Assembly: GCA_019894875.1 (NCBI GenBank)
Contig: JAGXNR010000145.1
Span: 1-6,462, forward strand
Direction: 5' to 3'
Origin: Promethearchaeota archaeon
GTDB lineage: Archaea; Asgardarchaeota; Lokiarchaeia; Sigynarchaeales; SOKP01
Length of the DNA: 6,462 nt
In this document: positions 1-5,553 of the stretch, one piece after another
How positions within the stretch are numbered: the first letter of the stretch is position 1
Layout of the letters: each line of letters starts with the position of its first letter
Notes under the pieces: model-generated
Told to the model about the DNA's origin: nothing
The model's input: only the letters and a program-made list of their open reading frames with translations
Databases searched by the model: none
Made by a program: the position numbers and the translations under genes

Positions 1-215
1 ATTATCCTTAATCCTGCTTCCACAAGAATTGGTATCATGTGCCGATACAAAAAGCTCCATGAAGGTTCCCCATGCATAAGTAAAATAACTTCGGCATCTT
101 TCGGTCCTTCATCCACATAATGAATTCTTATACCATCAATCTCTAAATAATGAGGTTCATATGGAAAATCGGGAAGATTTTCGAACCTTTCATCTGGAGT
201 ACGTAATAAATCCAT
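1..215 (-). CDS. Haloalkane dehalogenase-like alpha/beta hydrolase (partial, N-terminal 71 residues)
   Basis: The frame starts at ATG 215-213 and runs off the left edge, leaving 71 codons of a protein that is normally about 300 residues. The start [20 protein letters not shown], then IHYVDEGP (31-38) and [18 protein letters not shown] (45-62), closely match the opening of subfamily I haloalkane dehalogenases (the DhlA type). These hydrolyse a carbon-halogen bond to an alcohol through an Asp nucleophile. The HGEPSW motif (48-53) supplies the oxyanion-hole Glu of that subfamily, whereas epoxide hydrolases usually have HGFP and subfamily II enzymes HGNP. The nucleophile Asp, the halide-binding Trp residues and the catalytic His lie outside the window, so the reaction is inferred from family resemblance. 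AGAGGT at 224-229 (minus strand), 8 nt before the ATG, supports the start. No signal peptide is seen, so it is probably cytoplasmic. Confidence 0.85.
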   Translation of the reverse strand, partial: MDLLRTPDERFENLPDFPYEPHYLEIDGIRIHYVDEGPKDAEVILLMHGEPSWSFLYRHMIPILVEAGLRI

Positions 216-223
216 GATTTTTA

Positions 224-265
224 CCTCTATTTATACTTAATAATTATTTTGCTATATTATTTAAA
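224..265 (-). promoter_or_regulatory. Candidate promoter and ribosome binding site of the dehalogenase-like gene
   Basis: On the minus strand TTTAAATAATATA (265-253) resembles an archaeal TATA box. A start site about 26 bp downstream would fall near 232 and give a leader of roughly 17 nt that includes AGAGGT at 229-224. This would let the gene be transcribed separately from the cupin. It is inferred from spacing alone. Confidence 0.45.
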
Positions 266-309
266 ATTAAAAGTGATTATTCAACTCTCGCAAAAAAATT
301 TGAGATTTT

Positions 310-333
310 AAAAAAAAATATTGAAATATTCAA
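310..333 (-). terminator. Candidate terminator after the cupin gene
   Basis: Just after the cupin stop, the minus strand reads TTGAATATTTCAA (333-321), a 5-bp dyad with a 3-nt loop, followed by TA and a run of nine T (318-310). Archaeal termination depends mainly on the T-tract, so the weak stem may add little. The site would separate the cupin transcript from the dehalogenase-like gene. Confidence 0.5.
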
Positions 334-340
334 TTATCTT

Positions 341-847
341 CTATAATGGTTCAGCGTCTATCAATATTGCAGCTAGAAGTGCCGTGGTTGTTCCTTTATT
401 TATCCATGCATGGTTCGTACCACGTTGGATTACAACATCGAATGGTTTTAAATCTACTTCTTCTGCATCCAAAAGGAGTGTGACTTCCCCTTCAAGTAAA
501 ATTATATAGTCAACGGTTTTTGTTTTATGCATACGAGGATCTCTTGTTGTGTCTGGACGGCAGTGAACGGCGTCTATTGATGCAAAACCGGCAGCGGTTT
601 CTTTTTCTATCTCTTCAACTGATCGTGAAGGATCTTCTGGAGGTACCTGAAAATAAGCTAGTTTAGTACCATGTGAAGGAGGTTCAAGTCTTATTTTTCG
701 GTTCGCAGCATCATTTTTATCCTTATTATCTGCAGGAGATTTATCGGTGACCCACATTTGAAATGAAGTAGGACCTTTAAATGCTACTATTGATTTGCCT
801 TCCTCATTATGACCTGTTACAATTCTTTTTGGTTCTCTCTCTACCAA
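341..847 (-). CDS. Cupin-domain protein, 168 aa, TTG start
   Basis: This is a small soluble single-domain cupin. The beta-barrel spans about residues 95-165. Motif 1 is MHKTKTVDYIILLEGEV (106-122) and motif 2 is LKPFDVVIQRGTNHAWIN (133-150). In the classical cupin pattern the metal ligands are two His and one Glu in motif 1 plus one His in motif 2. Here those positions are His107, Thr109, Asp113 and His146, so only two His remain. The N-terminal half carries RRIVTGH-like and LEPP segments typical of a widespread family of uncharacterised 160-180 residue cupins, so the length is normal. Substrate and reaction cannot be told; dioxygenase, isomerase or simple ligand binding are all possible. The start is TTG at 847-845: an in-frame TGA lies at 865-863, no ATG lies between, and the first internal ATG (Met31) would remove conserved sequence. 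The gene sits 55 bp after the GNAT gene in the same direction. Confidence 0.85.
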   Translation of the reverse strand: MVEREPKRIVTGHNEEGKSIVAFKGPTSFQMWVTDKSPADNKDKNDAANRKIRLEPPSHGTKLAYFQVPPEDPSRSVEEIEKETAAGFASIDAVHCRPDTTRDPRMHKTKTVDYIILLEGEVTLLLDAEEVDLKPFDVVIQRGTNHAWINKGTTTALLAAILIDAEPL

Positions 848-854
848 TAGTATT

Positions 855-860
855 ACCTCA
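855..860 (-). promoter_or_regulatory. Ribosome binding site that fixes the TTG start of the cupin
   Basis: TGAGGT on the minus strand lies 7 nt before TTG 847-845 and is one of the clearest Shine-Dalgarno sites in the window. It supports TTG as the start codon over the internal ATG at codon 31. Confidence 0.65.
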
Positions 861-902
861 ATTCAATCATTAAATTGATACTTTACAAATACTTTTGTTC
901 TG

Positions 903-1394
903 TTAATAATTAAAACTATGTTTTCCTACAATAATTTCTTGAGTAAATTTTTCATCTGGTCTCTTTCGGCGCAACTCAATTAAGTTCAAAACGTTATACC
1001 CTCTTTTTTTCAAAAATGGGATACTTAAGTCATTATTAGGATGAACCCAATTATACAAGGTATCTCCCCCTGCTTCTTTTACCAAGATCTCTCCTTGTTC
1101 ATATAAAGCAGAACCAATGCCTTTTCTCCTCTCCTCAGGAACGACATAAAGAGATTCCGACCAAATCAGCTCATCTTCTACACGACAAACATGATATCCT
1201 ATAAGATGATGTTCTTTATTCTCAGCAATAAAAATTGGGAATTTCTTTCGCTGATAATATTCTAATTCCTCTTGTGCACTTTTTAAATCAATTTCTTTAT
1301 CAATTCCTTTTAACTTTGCGGTTCTTATTCTAAATCTTCCAATCAACTTAATTAATTCTTCCTTATCATCTTCAGTTTGAATTCTGATTGTCAT
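903..1394 (-). CDS. GNAT-family N-acetyltransferase, 163 aa
   Basis: This is a single-domain Gcn5-related acetyltransferase, which would transfer an acetyl group from acetyl-CoA to an amine in the cytoplasm. The acetyl-CoA-binding motif A strand and helix are ESLYVVPEERRKGIGSALYE (80-99), with the pyrophosphate loop R90-K-G-I-G94. Motif B follows with HPNNDLSIPFLKKRGY (118-133), where the Asn residues and the FLKKRGY helix-turn are typical. Residues 1-50 form the expected beta1/alpha1 region. The length is standard. The acceptor (protein N-terminus, polyamine, antibiotic or other small amine) cannot be predicted. The ATG start at 1394 is preceded by GTGAT (minus strand, 1404-1400), which can pair with the usual archaeal 16S tail. 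The cupin gene follows after 55 bp without an obvious T-tract, so the two may be cotranscribed. Confidence 0.88.
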   Translation of the reverse strand: MTIRIQTEDDKEELIKLIGRFRIRTAKLKGIDKEIDLKSAQEELEYYQRKKFPIFIAENKEHHLIGYHVCRVEDELIWSESLYVVPEERRKGIGSALYEQGEILVKEAGGDTLYNWVHPNNDLSIPFLKKRGYNVLNLIELRRKRPDEKFTQEIIVGKHSFNY

Positions 1395-1399
1395 TAAAA

Positions 1400-1470
1400 A
1401 TCACTTATTGTAAAAATTATTAAATTTAGCCAATAGAATGAAGAAATTTTTTTCTCAAATATATTTTATT
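1400..1470 (-). promoter_or_regulatory. Candidate promoter and leader of the GNAT gene
   Basis: On the minus strand AAAATATATTTG (near 1467-1456) is the best TATA-like site. A start about 26 bp later, near 1436, would give a leader of about 41 nt holding GTGAT at 1404-1400 as Shine-Dalgarno. A closer AT-rich site (AAATTTAATAA near 1425) would place the start too near the ATG to include that site. The region is very AT-rich, so this is tentative. Confidence 0.3.
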
Positions 1471-1588
1471 AAAATCAAAGAGCTTTAGGGAAGATTTGAA
1501 AAAATAAGAAACTTTGAAATTAAAATAAATCAATTAATAAGAATTTGTTTCTTAGAATAATTCATCGGTAATATGAGTAAGTAAAAAT

Positions 1589-1735
1589 ATGATTGACTCT
1601 GAACTGAATGAACTAAGAAAAAGAAAAATAAAACGAATATTACTCTGGATATGTGGAATAACCGCCGTGGCAGCAATAGTAACCATTATTATAATTTTTG
1701 GTGTATTAAATAGCGGAGTAGAAGTAGGAGGTTGA
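1589..1735 (+). CDS. Small single-span membrane protein, 48 aa, unrecognised
   Basis: ATG 1589-1591 opens a 48-codon frame ending in TGA at 1733-1735. Residues 1-16 are charged (MIDSELNELRKRKIKR). Residues 17-40 form one continuous hydrophobic segment (starts ILLWICGITAVAA, ends IIIIFGVL), followed by a short polar tail NSGVEVGG. The basic residues just before the span predict the N-terminus inside the cell. I recognise no family. An in-frame TGA at 1574-1576 leaves this ATG as the only ATG start. There is no strong Shine-Dalgarno; TTAGAATAA near 1553-1560 is a poor TATA box about 32 bp before the ATG. A competing frame on the opposite strand (1746-1552) starts with TTG and has no ribosome binding site. 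A 5-bp hairpin, TTGAT/ATCAA (1732-1746), overlaps the stop. The basic-then-hydrophobic layout argues for a real gene, but the length alone does not. Confidence 0.5.
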   Translation: MIDSELNELRKRKIKRILLWICGITAVAAIVTIIIIFGVLNSGVEVGG

Positions 1736-1833
1736 TCCTGTATCAATAGTTATTCATTATTAAAAATTTATAGGAATTTAACAAACTCAATGAATTACAC
1801 ATTATCAGTAATAAAGAATATAACTCTAATTTA

Positions 1834-1909
1834 AAACCGAATTGGATGAGTCTTTCAAAAAAATAATAGTTGGAAGAGGACAAACCCCGCAAAGGTTTCG
1901 GTTTGTACC
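1834..1909. other. Foldable inverted-repeat element in the intergenic region (possible structured RNA or protein-binding site)
   Basis: A GC-richer patch stands out in AT-rich intergenic DNA. GGACAAACC (1878-1886) pairs with GGTTTGTACC (1900-1909) over 9 bp with one bulged A at 1907. The right arm can also pair elsewhere: TTCGGTTT (1897-1904) is an exact 8-bp complement of AAACCGAA (1834-1841). Between those arms TCTTTC (1851-1856) can pair with GGAAGA (1872-1877), including one G-U. The segment can therefore form either a local hairpin or a closed multi-stem fold, which are mutually exclusive. On the minus strand a run of seven T (1863-1857, within TATTATTTTTTTGAAAG) lies about 15 nt past the hairpin. 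The element ends 53 bp before the next small gene and upstream of its probable promoter, so it is unlikely to be that gene's leader. The strand is unknown and I recognise no RNA family. Confidence 0.4.
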
Positions 1910-1931
1910 ATTAACATAATATAATAAGAAA

Positions 1932-1940
1932 TTTTAAAAA
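1932..1940 (+). promoter_or_regulatory. TATA box of the 50-residue gene
   Basis: TTTTAAAAA is centred 27 bp before ATG 1963. Transcription would begin at or next to the ATG, giving a leaderless message, which fits the absence of a Shine-Dalgarno site there. Confidence 0.5.
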
Positions 1941-1962
1941 ATTTAGTAGTAAAACAATAATT

Positions 1963-2115
1963 ATGTCAGAAGTAAAACTCATAGTAAATGAAAAAGAAAT
2001 TCCATTAAAGGATTTTATGGAGGGAATGCTCACTAATATAATTCTCGGTTATTTGAAATCAACGAAAGGGGTACCTGAAAGCGTAGAAAATATAAAAATA
2101 GATATTAAAATCTAA
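1963..2115 (+). CDS. Small conserved-looking soluble protein, 50 aa, function unknown
   Basis: ATG 1963-1965 opens a 50-codon frame ending in TAA at 2113-2115. The order is a strand-like MSEVKLIVNEKEIPLKDF (1-18), an amphipathic helix-like MEGMLTNIILGYLKSTKGV (19-37), and a strand-like ENIKIDIKI (42-50). This beta-alpha-beta layout, with VNxKEIPL near the start and a final alternating I/K strand, resembles small hypothetical proteins I recall from other archaea; that is memory, not a search. It has no membrane span, signal peptide or Cys. It probably forms a small dimer or binds a partner, but no function can be assigned. The message appears leaderless (TATA-like TTTTAAAAA at 1932-1940). It converges with the transporter gene, with 39 bp between the stops. 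Confidence 0.7.
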   Translation: MSEVKLIVNEKEIPLKDFMEGMLTNIILGYLKSTKGVPESVENIKIDIKI

Positions 2116-2132
2116 TTGACAATTCCTTTCAT

Positions 2133-2140
2133 AAAAAAAA
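2133..2140 (-). terminator. T-tract after the transporter gene
   Basis: On the minus strand a run of eight T (2140-2133) begins 14 nt after the MFS stop, within CTTCTTTTTTTTATG. It lies in the 39-bp gap to the convergent 50-residue gene. A bare T-tract of this kind is typical of archaeal intrinsic termination. Confidence 0.55.
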
Positions 2141-2154
2141 GAAGTAATAATAAT

Positions 2155-3480
2155 TTAAAGTTCTTGGATTGCTTTTTCTTTTGCAATCCTTTCTTCCTCA
2201 GTTAGCTCAGCTTCTCCTCTTTTTACGAATAGCATAATGATAAACGCTAAGATAAAAAAGATTGCTCCATTTAGTAATAGGAAAGGTGCACCCATTATAT
2301 CTGTAAGACCTCCAACGATCATAGGGCCCAAAATAGCGGCTAAGAAGCTAAAAAAGTAATAAAGTCCTGTATATGTTCCAATCTTTCTTTCTGTTGGTGC
2401 TAATTCCCATACAATAACAATTGAATTCACATTGATTAAAGCCCATCCTATACCTAGAAATGCTAAAGGGATCGCCATCAAGTAAAGCTCTACTTTCATT
2501 AAACCCATTACAAATCCAATAATAAGAAATACAATCCAAATTATGATGCCTATTTTTATAGCTTTCCTTCGGCCAATTTTGGTTGCTATTATTGATAAGG
2601 GATAAATGAAAATTAATAATGGTATTGTTACGAAGAATGGTAAAAAACCAGCGAGTCCCTCACTGTATCCTAAAACATTAACACCATATATTGAAACTAG
2701 AGCTACAATTCCTTGGTATCCTACAAACCAACAGAAAATTGCCAAGAGTATAAACAATGTACTCTTATCTTCCTCTTTTAAAATGTCTTTAACGCTTTCA
2801 ATTAAGCCAGGGGTTTTCTTTTCACCTTTTACTTTTTTCCCTTCCTTCTCTTCGAGTTCTAATAATGATATGTAAGAATAAGCATCTTTTTCCTTTATTT
2901 TCAAGAATAACATAGCCAAAGCTATAACCATAATTACAGAAACAATTATAAAAGTTACCTGTCTTCCGATTTTTATATCTGAAAAAGCATCTACAACGTA
3001 GCTTAAACCATATCCAATAGCAACCCCCAGTCCGCCCATCAAGTTAATGATACCGTTTCCCTTACTTCGATTGACGGGTTTTACAAAATCAGGCATTATT
3101 GAAACTGCTTGAGCCCTATATAATCCCATACTTATCCCAAAGAATAGCATCCATATAAATAACCCAAGTAAAGAAGTTTCTGTGGGAATTAAGGCAAAGA
3201 ATAACGCTCCTAAGGGAATACCTATCAATAAAAAGGGCATTCTTCTCCCATATTTCGTACGAGTATTATCTGAGATTGATCCCATAATAGGTTGGAGAAA
3301 AACACCAATTATATTATCCAATGCCATCAGAAATCCTATCATAAATAGAGAAGGGATATAATTTTCCAATAGTAAAGGAACTTGTGCATTATAGAGTGCC
3401 CAAGCAATTTCCGCGGAGAAAAAGGCAAGTCCTATTAATAACGTTTGTTTTACATTAAATTTTGGTGTAGATTCTGACAT
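2155..3480 (-). CDS. MFS transporter, GPH/SLC45-like (sugar or glycoside:cation symporter type), 441 aa
   Basis: This is a complete major facilitator of the usual length with about 12 spans: near 11-33, 43-65, 80-98, 102-122, 142-165, 173-194, 240-265, 275-298, 308-326, 331-355, 368-390 and 398-419. The loop after span 2 carries the MFS signature in its sugar-symporter form: D55, then QPIMGSISDNTRTKYGRRMP (63-82). The DNxxGxxxQPxxGxxSD...GRRxP pattern is shared with GPH-type and SLC45/plant sucrose transporters. The matching loop in the second half is TKIGRRKAIKIG (300-311). A charged, lysine- and glutamate-rich cytoplasmic loop (about 195-240) joins the halves. The substrate is probably a sugar or glycoside moved with H+ or Na+, but neither is shown by the sequence. 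The ATG at 3480 has no Shine-Dalgarno (eight T precede it on the plus strand). The gene is divergent from the DUF89 gene across 171 bp. Confidence 0.85.
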   Translation of the reverse strand: MSESTPKFNVKQTLLIGLAFFSAEIAWALYNAQVPLLLENYIPSLFMIGFLMALDNIIGVFLQPIMGSISDNTRTKYGRRMPFLLIGIPLGALFFALIPTETSLLGLFIWMLFFGISMGLYRAQAVSIMPDFVKPVNRSKGNGIINLMGGLGVAIGYGLSYVVDAFSDIKIGRQVTFIIVSVIMVIALAMLFLKIKEKDAYSYISLLELEEKEGKKVKGEKKTPGLIESVKDILKEEDKSTLFILLAIFCWFVGYQGIVALVSIYGVNVLGYSEGLAGFLPFFVTIPLLIFIYPLSIIATKIGRRKAIKIGIIIWIVFLIIGFVMGLMKVELYLMAIPLAFLGIGWALINVNSIVIVWELAPTERKIGTYTGLYYFFSFLAAILGPMIVGGLTDIMGAPFLLLNGAIFFILAFIIMLFVKRGEAELTEEERIAKEKAIQEL

Positions 3481-3519
3481 TTTTTTTTAGATTTTTTATA
3501 TTTAATTAATTATTTATTT

Positions 3520-3542
3520 GATCTTCAAATATTTAAAAGATC
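3520..3542 (-). promoter_or_regulatory. Dyad over the MFS TATA box (promoter and possible operator)
   Basis: On the minus strand TTTAAATA (3537-3530) is a strong TATA-like box; a start about 26 bp on would be near 3507. The box is embedded in a 23-bp interrupted palindrome with arms GATCTT (3520-3525) and AAGATC (3537-3542) around a central AAATATTT (3527-3534). A repressor bound here would block the basal factors. A second TATA-like site (minus, TTAAATATAAA, 3506-3496) lies only 21 bp before the ATG and is a less well spaced alternative. Confidence 0.4.
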
Positions 3543-3621
3543 TTCTCATTGATTCCCTATTTTAAACGACCCAACAAAAATATACAATAATTTTGAAAAT
3601 CTGATTGAATTACAAAAATCC

Positions 3622-3629
3622 TTTAAATA
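3622..3629 (+). promoter_or_regulatory. TATA box of the DUF89 gene (leaderless promoter)
   Basis: TTTAAATA matches the archaeal TATA consensus and is centred 26.5 bp before ATG 3652. The first transcribed base should be at or next to the A of the ATG. There is no Shine-Dalgarno in the intervening AT-rich bases, as expected for a leaderless message. Confidence 0.65.
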
Positions 3630-3651
3630 TGTTTTCTGATATTTTTTTAAG

Positions 3652-4536
3652 ATGAAGTTAGAACCCGAATGTGTAGGATGCATTTTTAACCAAATATTAA
3701 AGGCTTTAACTTTGCTTCGCCCGGAAATTTCCCGAGAGGAAATTATTTCCGCTCAGAAAAAATTAATGGAATTTCTTCTTAATTTTGATATACAGACTAA
3801 TGTTTCTCCGGTGTTAGGAAAAGTAGCATATGGTATTATTTCAGAAGTTTTAGATGAGAAAGATCCATATAAAACTCTTAAAAAAGAGTATAATCAACTA
3901 GTTTTAGATTATTATGAAGAAATTGAAAAAATAATAGAAGATGCAGAAGACTCTTTATTTCAAGCTCTTCTTGTTTCTGCAATTGGCAATACTATTGATT
4001 TTGCTAGTCAACATGAAATCGATTTAATTTCAGATATAAAAAATTTCAATAAAGAAACCTTAGTTATCAATGATTATTCTACCTTTAAAATATCATTAAG
4101 TAATGCAAAATCTTTACTAATTATTGGAGATAATGCAGGAGAGATTGTATTTGACAAATTATTAATCATTACTCTCAAAAAATTATATCCTCTTCTAGAT
4201 ATTATATATTCCGTAAGGAAGAGTCCAATAATTAACGATGCTACAATGGAGGATGCCGAATTTATAGGTCTAACAGATCTAATTCAAGTAGTTGAATCAA
4301 GCGCAACCCCAGGAGTTGATATTGATTCATCACCAGATAAATTTAAAGATTATTTTTACCAAAATGGGATAATTATTTTATCAAAGGGACAAGGTAATTT
4401 TGAGAGTCTTTATGATATCGAATTACCTGGTAAAGATATTTATTATTTGATGAAGGTGAAATGCAATCTAATGGAACGAATATTTAAGGCTAAACTCGGA
4501 GATTTAATATTTAAAAAGAAAACTAAAGGATATTAA
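3652..4536 (+). CDS. DUF89 / ARMT1-like damage-control phosphatase family protein, 294 aa
   Basis: DUF89 proteins are metal-dependent phosphatases proposed to remove damaged or surplus phosphometabolites, such as sugar phosphates or phosphopantetheine derivatives. Family motifs are present in order: ECVGC (6-10), giving the C7/C10 CxxC of the archaeal type; AIGNTIDF (110-117); GDNAGEIVFD (159-168), whose D160 and N161 are expected metal ligands and E164 active-site acid; VRKSPIINDATMEDA (188-202), with N195-D196 supplying the third ligand; KGQGNFE (245-251), a phosphate-binding loop; and a C-terminal MKVKC (267-271). Every core motif is intact, so it should be catalytically competent. The length matches archaeal family members. 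The CxxC could bind a metal or form a disulphide. ATG 3652 gives the canonical N-terminus and sits at the predicted transcription start. The gene is divergent from the MFS gene; a link between the imported compound and the phosphatase substrate is possible but unproven. Confidence 0.88.
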   Translation: MKLEPECVGCIFNQILKALTLLRPEISREEIISAQKKLMEFLLNFDIQTNVSPVLGKVAYGIISEVLDEKDPYKTLKKEYNQLVLDYYEEIEKIIEDAEDSLFQALLVSAIGNTIDFASQHEIDLISDIKNFNKETLVINDYSTFKISLSNAKSLLIIGDNAGEIVFDKLLIITLKKLYPLLDIIYSVRKSPIINDATMEDAEFIGLTDLIQVVESSATPGVDIDSSPDKFKDYFYQNGIIILSKGQGNFESLYDIELPGKDIYYLMKVKCNLMERIFKAKLGDLIFKKKTKGY

Positions 4537-4549
4537 AAAGATTGAAAAA
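4535..4549 (-). terminator. T-rich terminator region between convergent DUF89 and mrp genes
   Basis: The 27-bp gap between the two stops, read on the minus strand past the mrp stop, has T5 at 4549-4545 and T5 at 4539-4535, with more T-runs continuing into the DUF89 3' end. Such clustered T-tracts are typical of archaeal termination. On the plus strand only scattered pyrimidines (about 4563-4595) follow the DUF89 stop, so its own terminator is less clear. Confidence 0.35.
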
Positions 4550-4563
4550 GAATTAAATAAAGA

Positions 4564-5415
4564 TTATTTCTCTAAGATTTCTTGTATTTTGTTGACAATT
4601 TGTTTGAATGCTTTTGTAGATTTATTCTCAGGATATTTCAAAACAAAGGGTAATCCTTGATCTCCTTGTTGACTTACTTCAACCTCAAAAGGTATCTTTC
4701 CAAGTAGAGGAATGTTGAAATCTTTTGAGGCTTTTTCGGCACCTCCAGGAGGATACAAATCGATGTATTCATCACAATGAGGACAATTAAAACCCGATTG
4801 ATTTTCAATTATTCCCAGTATTTTTCTTTGCATTACCATAGCCATTTTGATCGTTTTTCTTGAGTCCATTAGCGCTACCTGCTGTGGGGTTGTCACAATA
4901 ACCACGTTTTCATCCGGAATTAATTGTAATATATCTAAAGTTTCATCAGAAGTTCCTGGAGGTAAATCACATATTAAATAATCGAGTTCACCCCATTCTG
5001 CATCACCTAAGAATTGTCTAACTACGCTCATTTTCATTGGCCCTCTCCAAATCACAGGATCATCAGGGGACGCAGTTAAAAATGCCATACTCATTGCCTT
5101 AATATTTAAAGGACCAAGTATAGGATGAAATTTTTTAGCTTCAGCATCAACCCTTGGTTTAAGTTCGGGATCAATACCTAACATTTTTAACACATTTGGA
5201 CCGGTTATATCGACATCCAAGATTCCAACTCTTAATCCAATACTCGCTAGAGTCATTGCTAGATTCACAGCGACGGTTGTTTTTCCAACACCACCTTTTC
5301 CGGAAATAATGACAATTTTGTGCTTTATTTTTTCCAAATTCTTTTTGATACTTTGCTCTCGTTCGTCCATCATCATTTCTTTTAAATCTATATCTGGAAT
5401 TTCTTCTTCTGCCAT
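4564..5415 (-). CDS. Mrp/NBP35-type Fe-S cluster carrier P-loop ATPase, 283 aa
   Basis: This is a soluble deviant-Walker (MinD/Mrp superfamily) ATPase that acts as a scaffold or carrier delivering Fe-S clusters to apoproteins. Motifs: deviant Walker A GKGGVGKTT (39-47) with signature K40 and catalytic K45; the switch region DVDITGPN (67-74), where Mrp proteins show GPS/GPN; VIWRGPMKMSVVRQFL (121-136), a highly conserved Mrp segment; Walker B DLPPGTSDE (150-158); TTPQQVALMDSRKTI (175-189); and CPHC (211-214), the CxxC that bridges a dimer by binding the cluster. The protein begins with about 30 charged, probably helical residues and has no N-terminal MIP18/DUF59 domain or ferredoxin domain, as is common for archaeal forms. 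The length is usual. The ATG start at 5415 is supported by GTGATT (minus, 5428-5423), 7 nt upstream. It is divergent from the E1 alpha gene. Confidence 0.93.
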   Translation of the reverse strand: MAEEEIPDIDLKEMMMDEREQSIKKNLEKIKHKIVIISGKGGVGKTTVAVNLAMTLASIGLRVGILDVDITGPNVLKMLGIDPELKPRVDAEAKKFHPILGPLNIKAMSMAFLTASPDDPVIWRGPMKMSVVRQFLGDAEWGELDYLICDLPPGTSDETLDILQLIPDENVVIVTTPQQVALMDSRKTIKMAMVMQRKILGIIENQSGFNCPHCDEYIDLYPPGGAEKASKDFNIPLLGKIPFEVEVSQQGDQGLPFVLKYPENKSTKAFKQIVNKIQEILEK

Positions 5416-5422
5416 ATTCTTG

Positions 5423-5474
5423 AATCACTTTTACTTTATATTATGAAACAAAAGACTGATTTTATTTTTTTCGA
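5423..5474 (-). promoter_or_regulatory. Candidate promoter and ribosome binding site of mrp
   Basis: On the minus strand TCGAAA (5474-5469) resembles a BRE and runs into AAAATAAAA (5468-5460) as a TATA-like site. A start near 5438 would give a leader of about 22 nt containing the GTGATT Shine-Dalgarno (5428-5423). An alternative CGAAA element lies further up near 5503. Confidence 0.35.
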
Positions 5475-5553
5475 TAATTTTTTATGAATATTTCATTAGT
5501 TTCGCTTATACTTTAATGCAAATTTCAATCTCAGTTGGAAAATAAAAAAGAAT

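Noticed and set aside
321..509. A 62-codon plus-strand frame inside the cupin gene
   Set aside because: It is antisense to the conserved C-terminal cupin motifs and has a low-complexity Ser/Thr-rich translation with no recognisable domain.
1395..1588. Search for a further gene or RNA in the gap upstream of the GNAT gene
   Set aside because: Only a 16-codon frame (ATG 1438) and AT-rich sequence are present; apart from the GNAT promoter region nothing can be supported.
1552..1746. A 64-codon hydrophobic frame on the minus strand
   Set aside because: It begins with TTG, has no ribosome binding site, and is antisense to the 48-residue plus-strand frame, whose basic-then-hydrophobic layout is more protein-like. 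Its hydrophobicity mirrors the complement of the membrane span.
1834..1870. Possible C/D box guide RNA (GGATGAG near 1844)
   Set aside because: The string is not a proper RTGATGA box C and there is no correctly spaced CTGA box D on this strand.
1876..1912. Resemblance to a class I cyclic-di-GMP riboswitch (AGGxCAAACC followed by CGCAAAG...CGG)
   Set aside because: The internal tetraloop hairpin is missing, the AGGAC strand lacks its GCCU partner, the second helix with its receptor is absent, and the site lies upstream of the next gene's promoter. The match is only short shared strings.
2348..2875. Short frames on both strands inside the transporter gene (63 and 89 codons)
   Set aside because: Both overlap well-formed transmembrane segments of the MFS protein in other frames and show no domain of their own.
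5171..5428. An 85-codon minus-strand frame overlapping the mrp start
   Set aside because: It is a frame-shifted reading of the conserved P-loop region, rich in Arg, Asn and Trp, and the mrp frame is unmistakable.
322..5495. The 11-base dyad TGAATATTTCA found at 5485-5495 (plus) and 332-322 (minus)
   Set aside because: Two copies of an AT-rich palindrome in unrelated settings (after a stop and between divergent genes) are expected by chance at this base composition.
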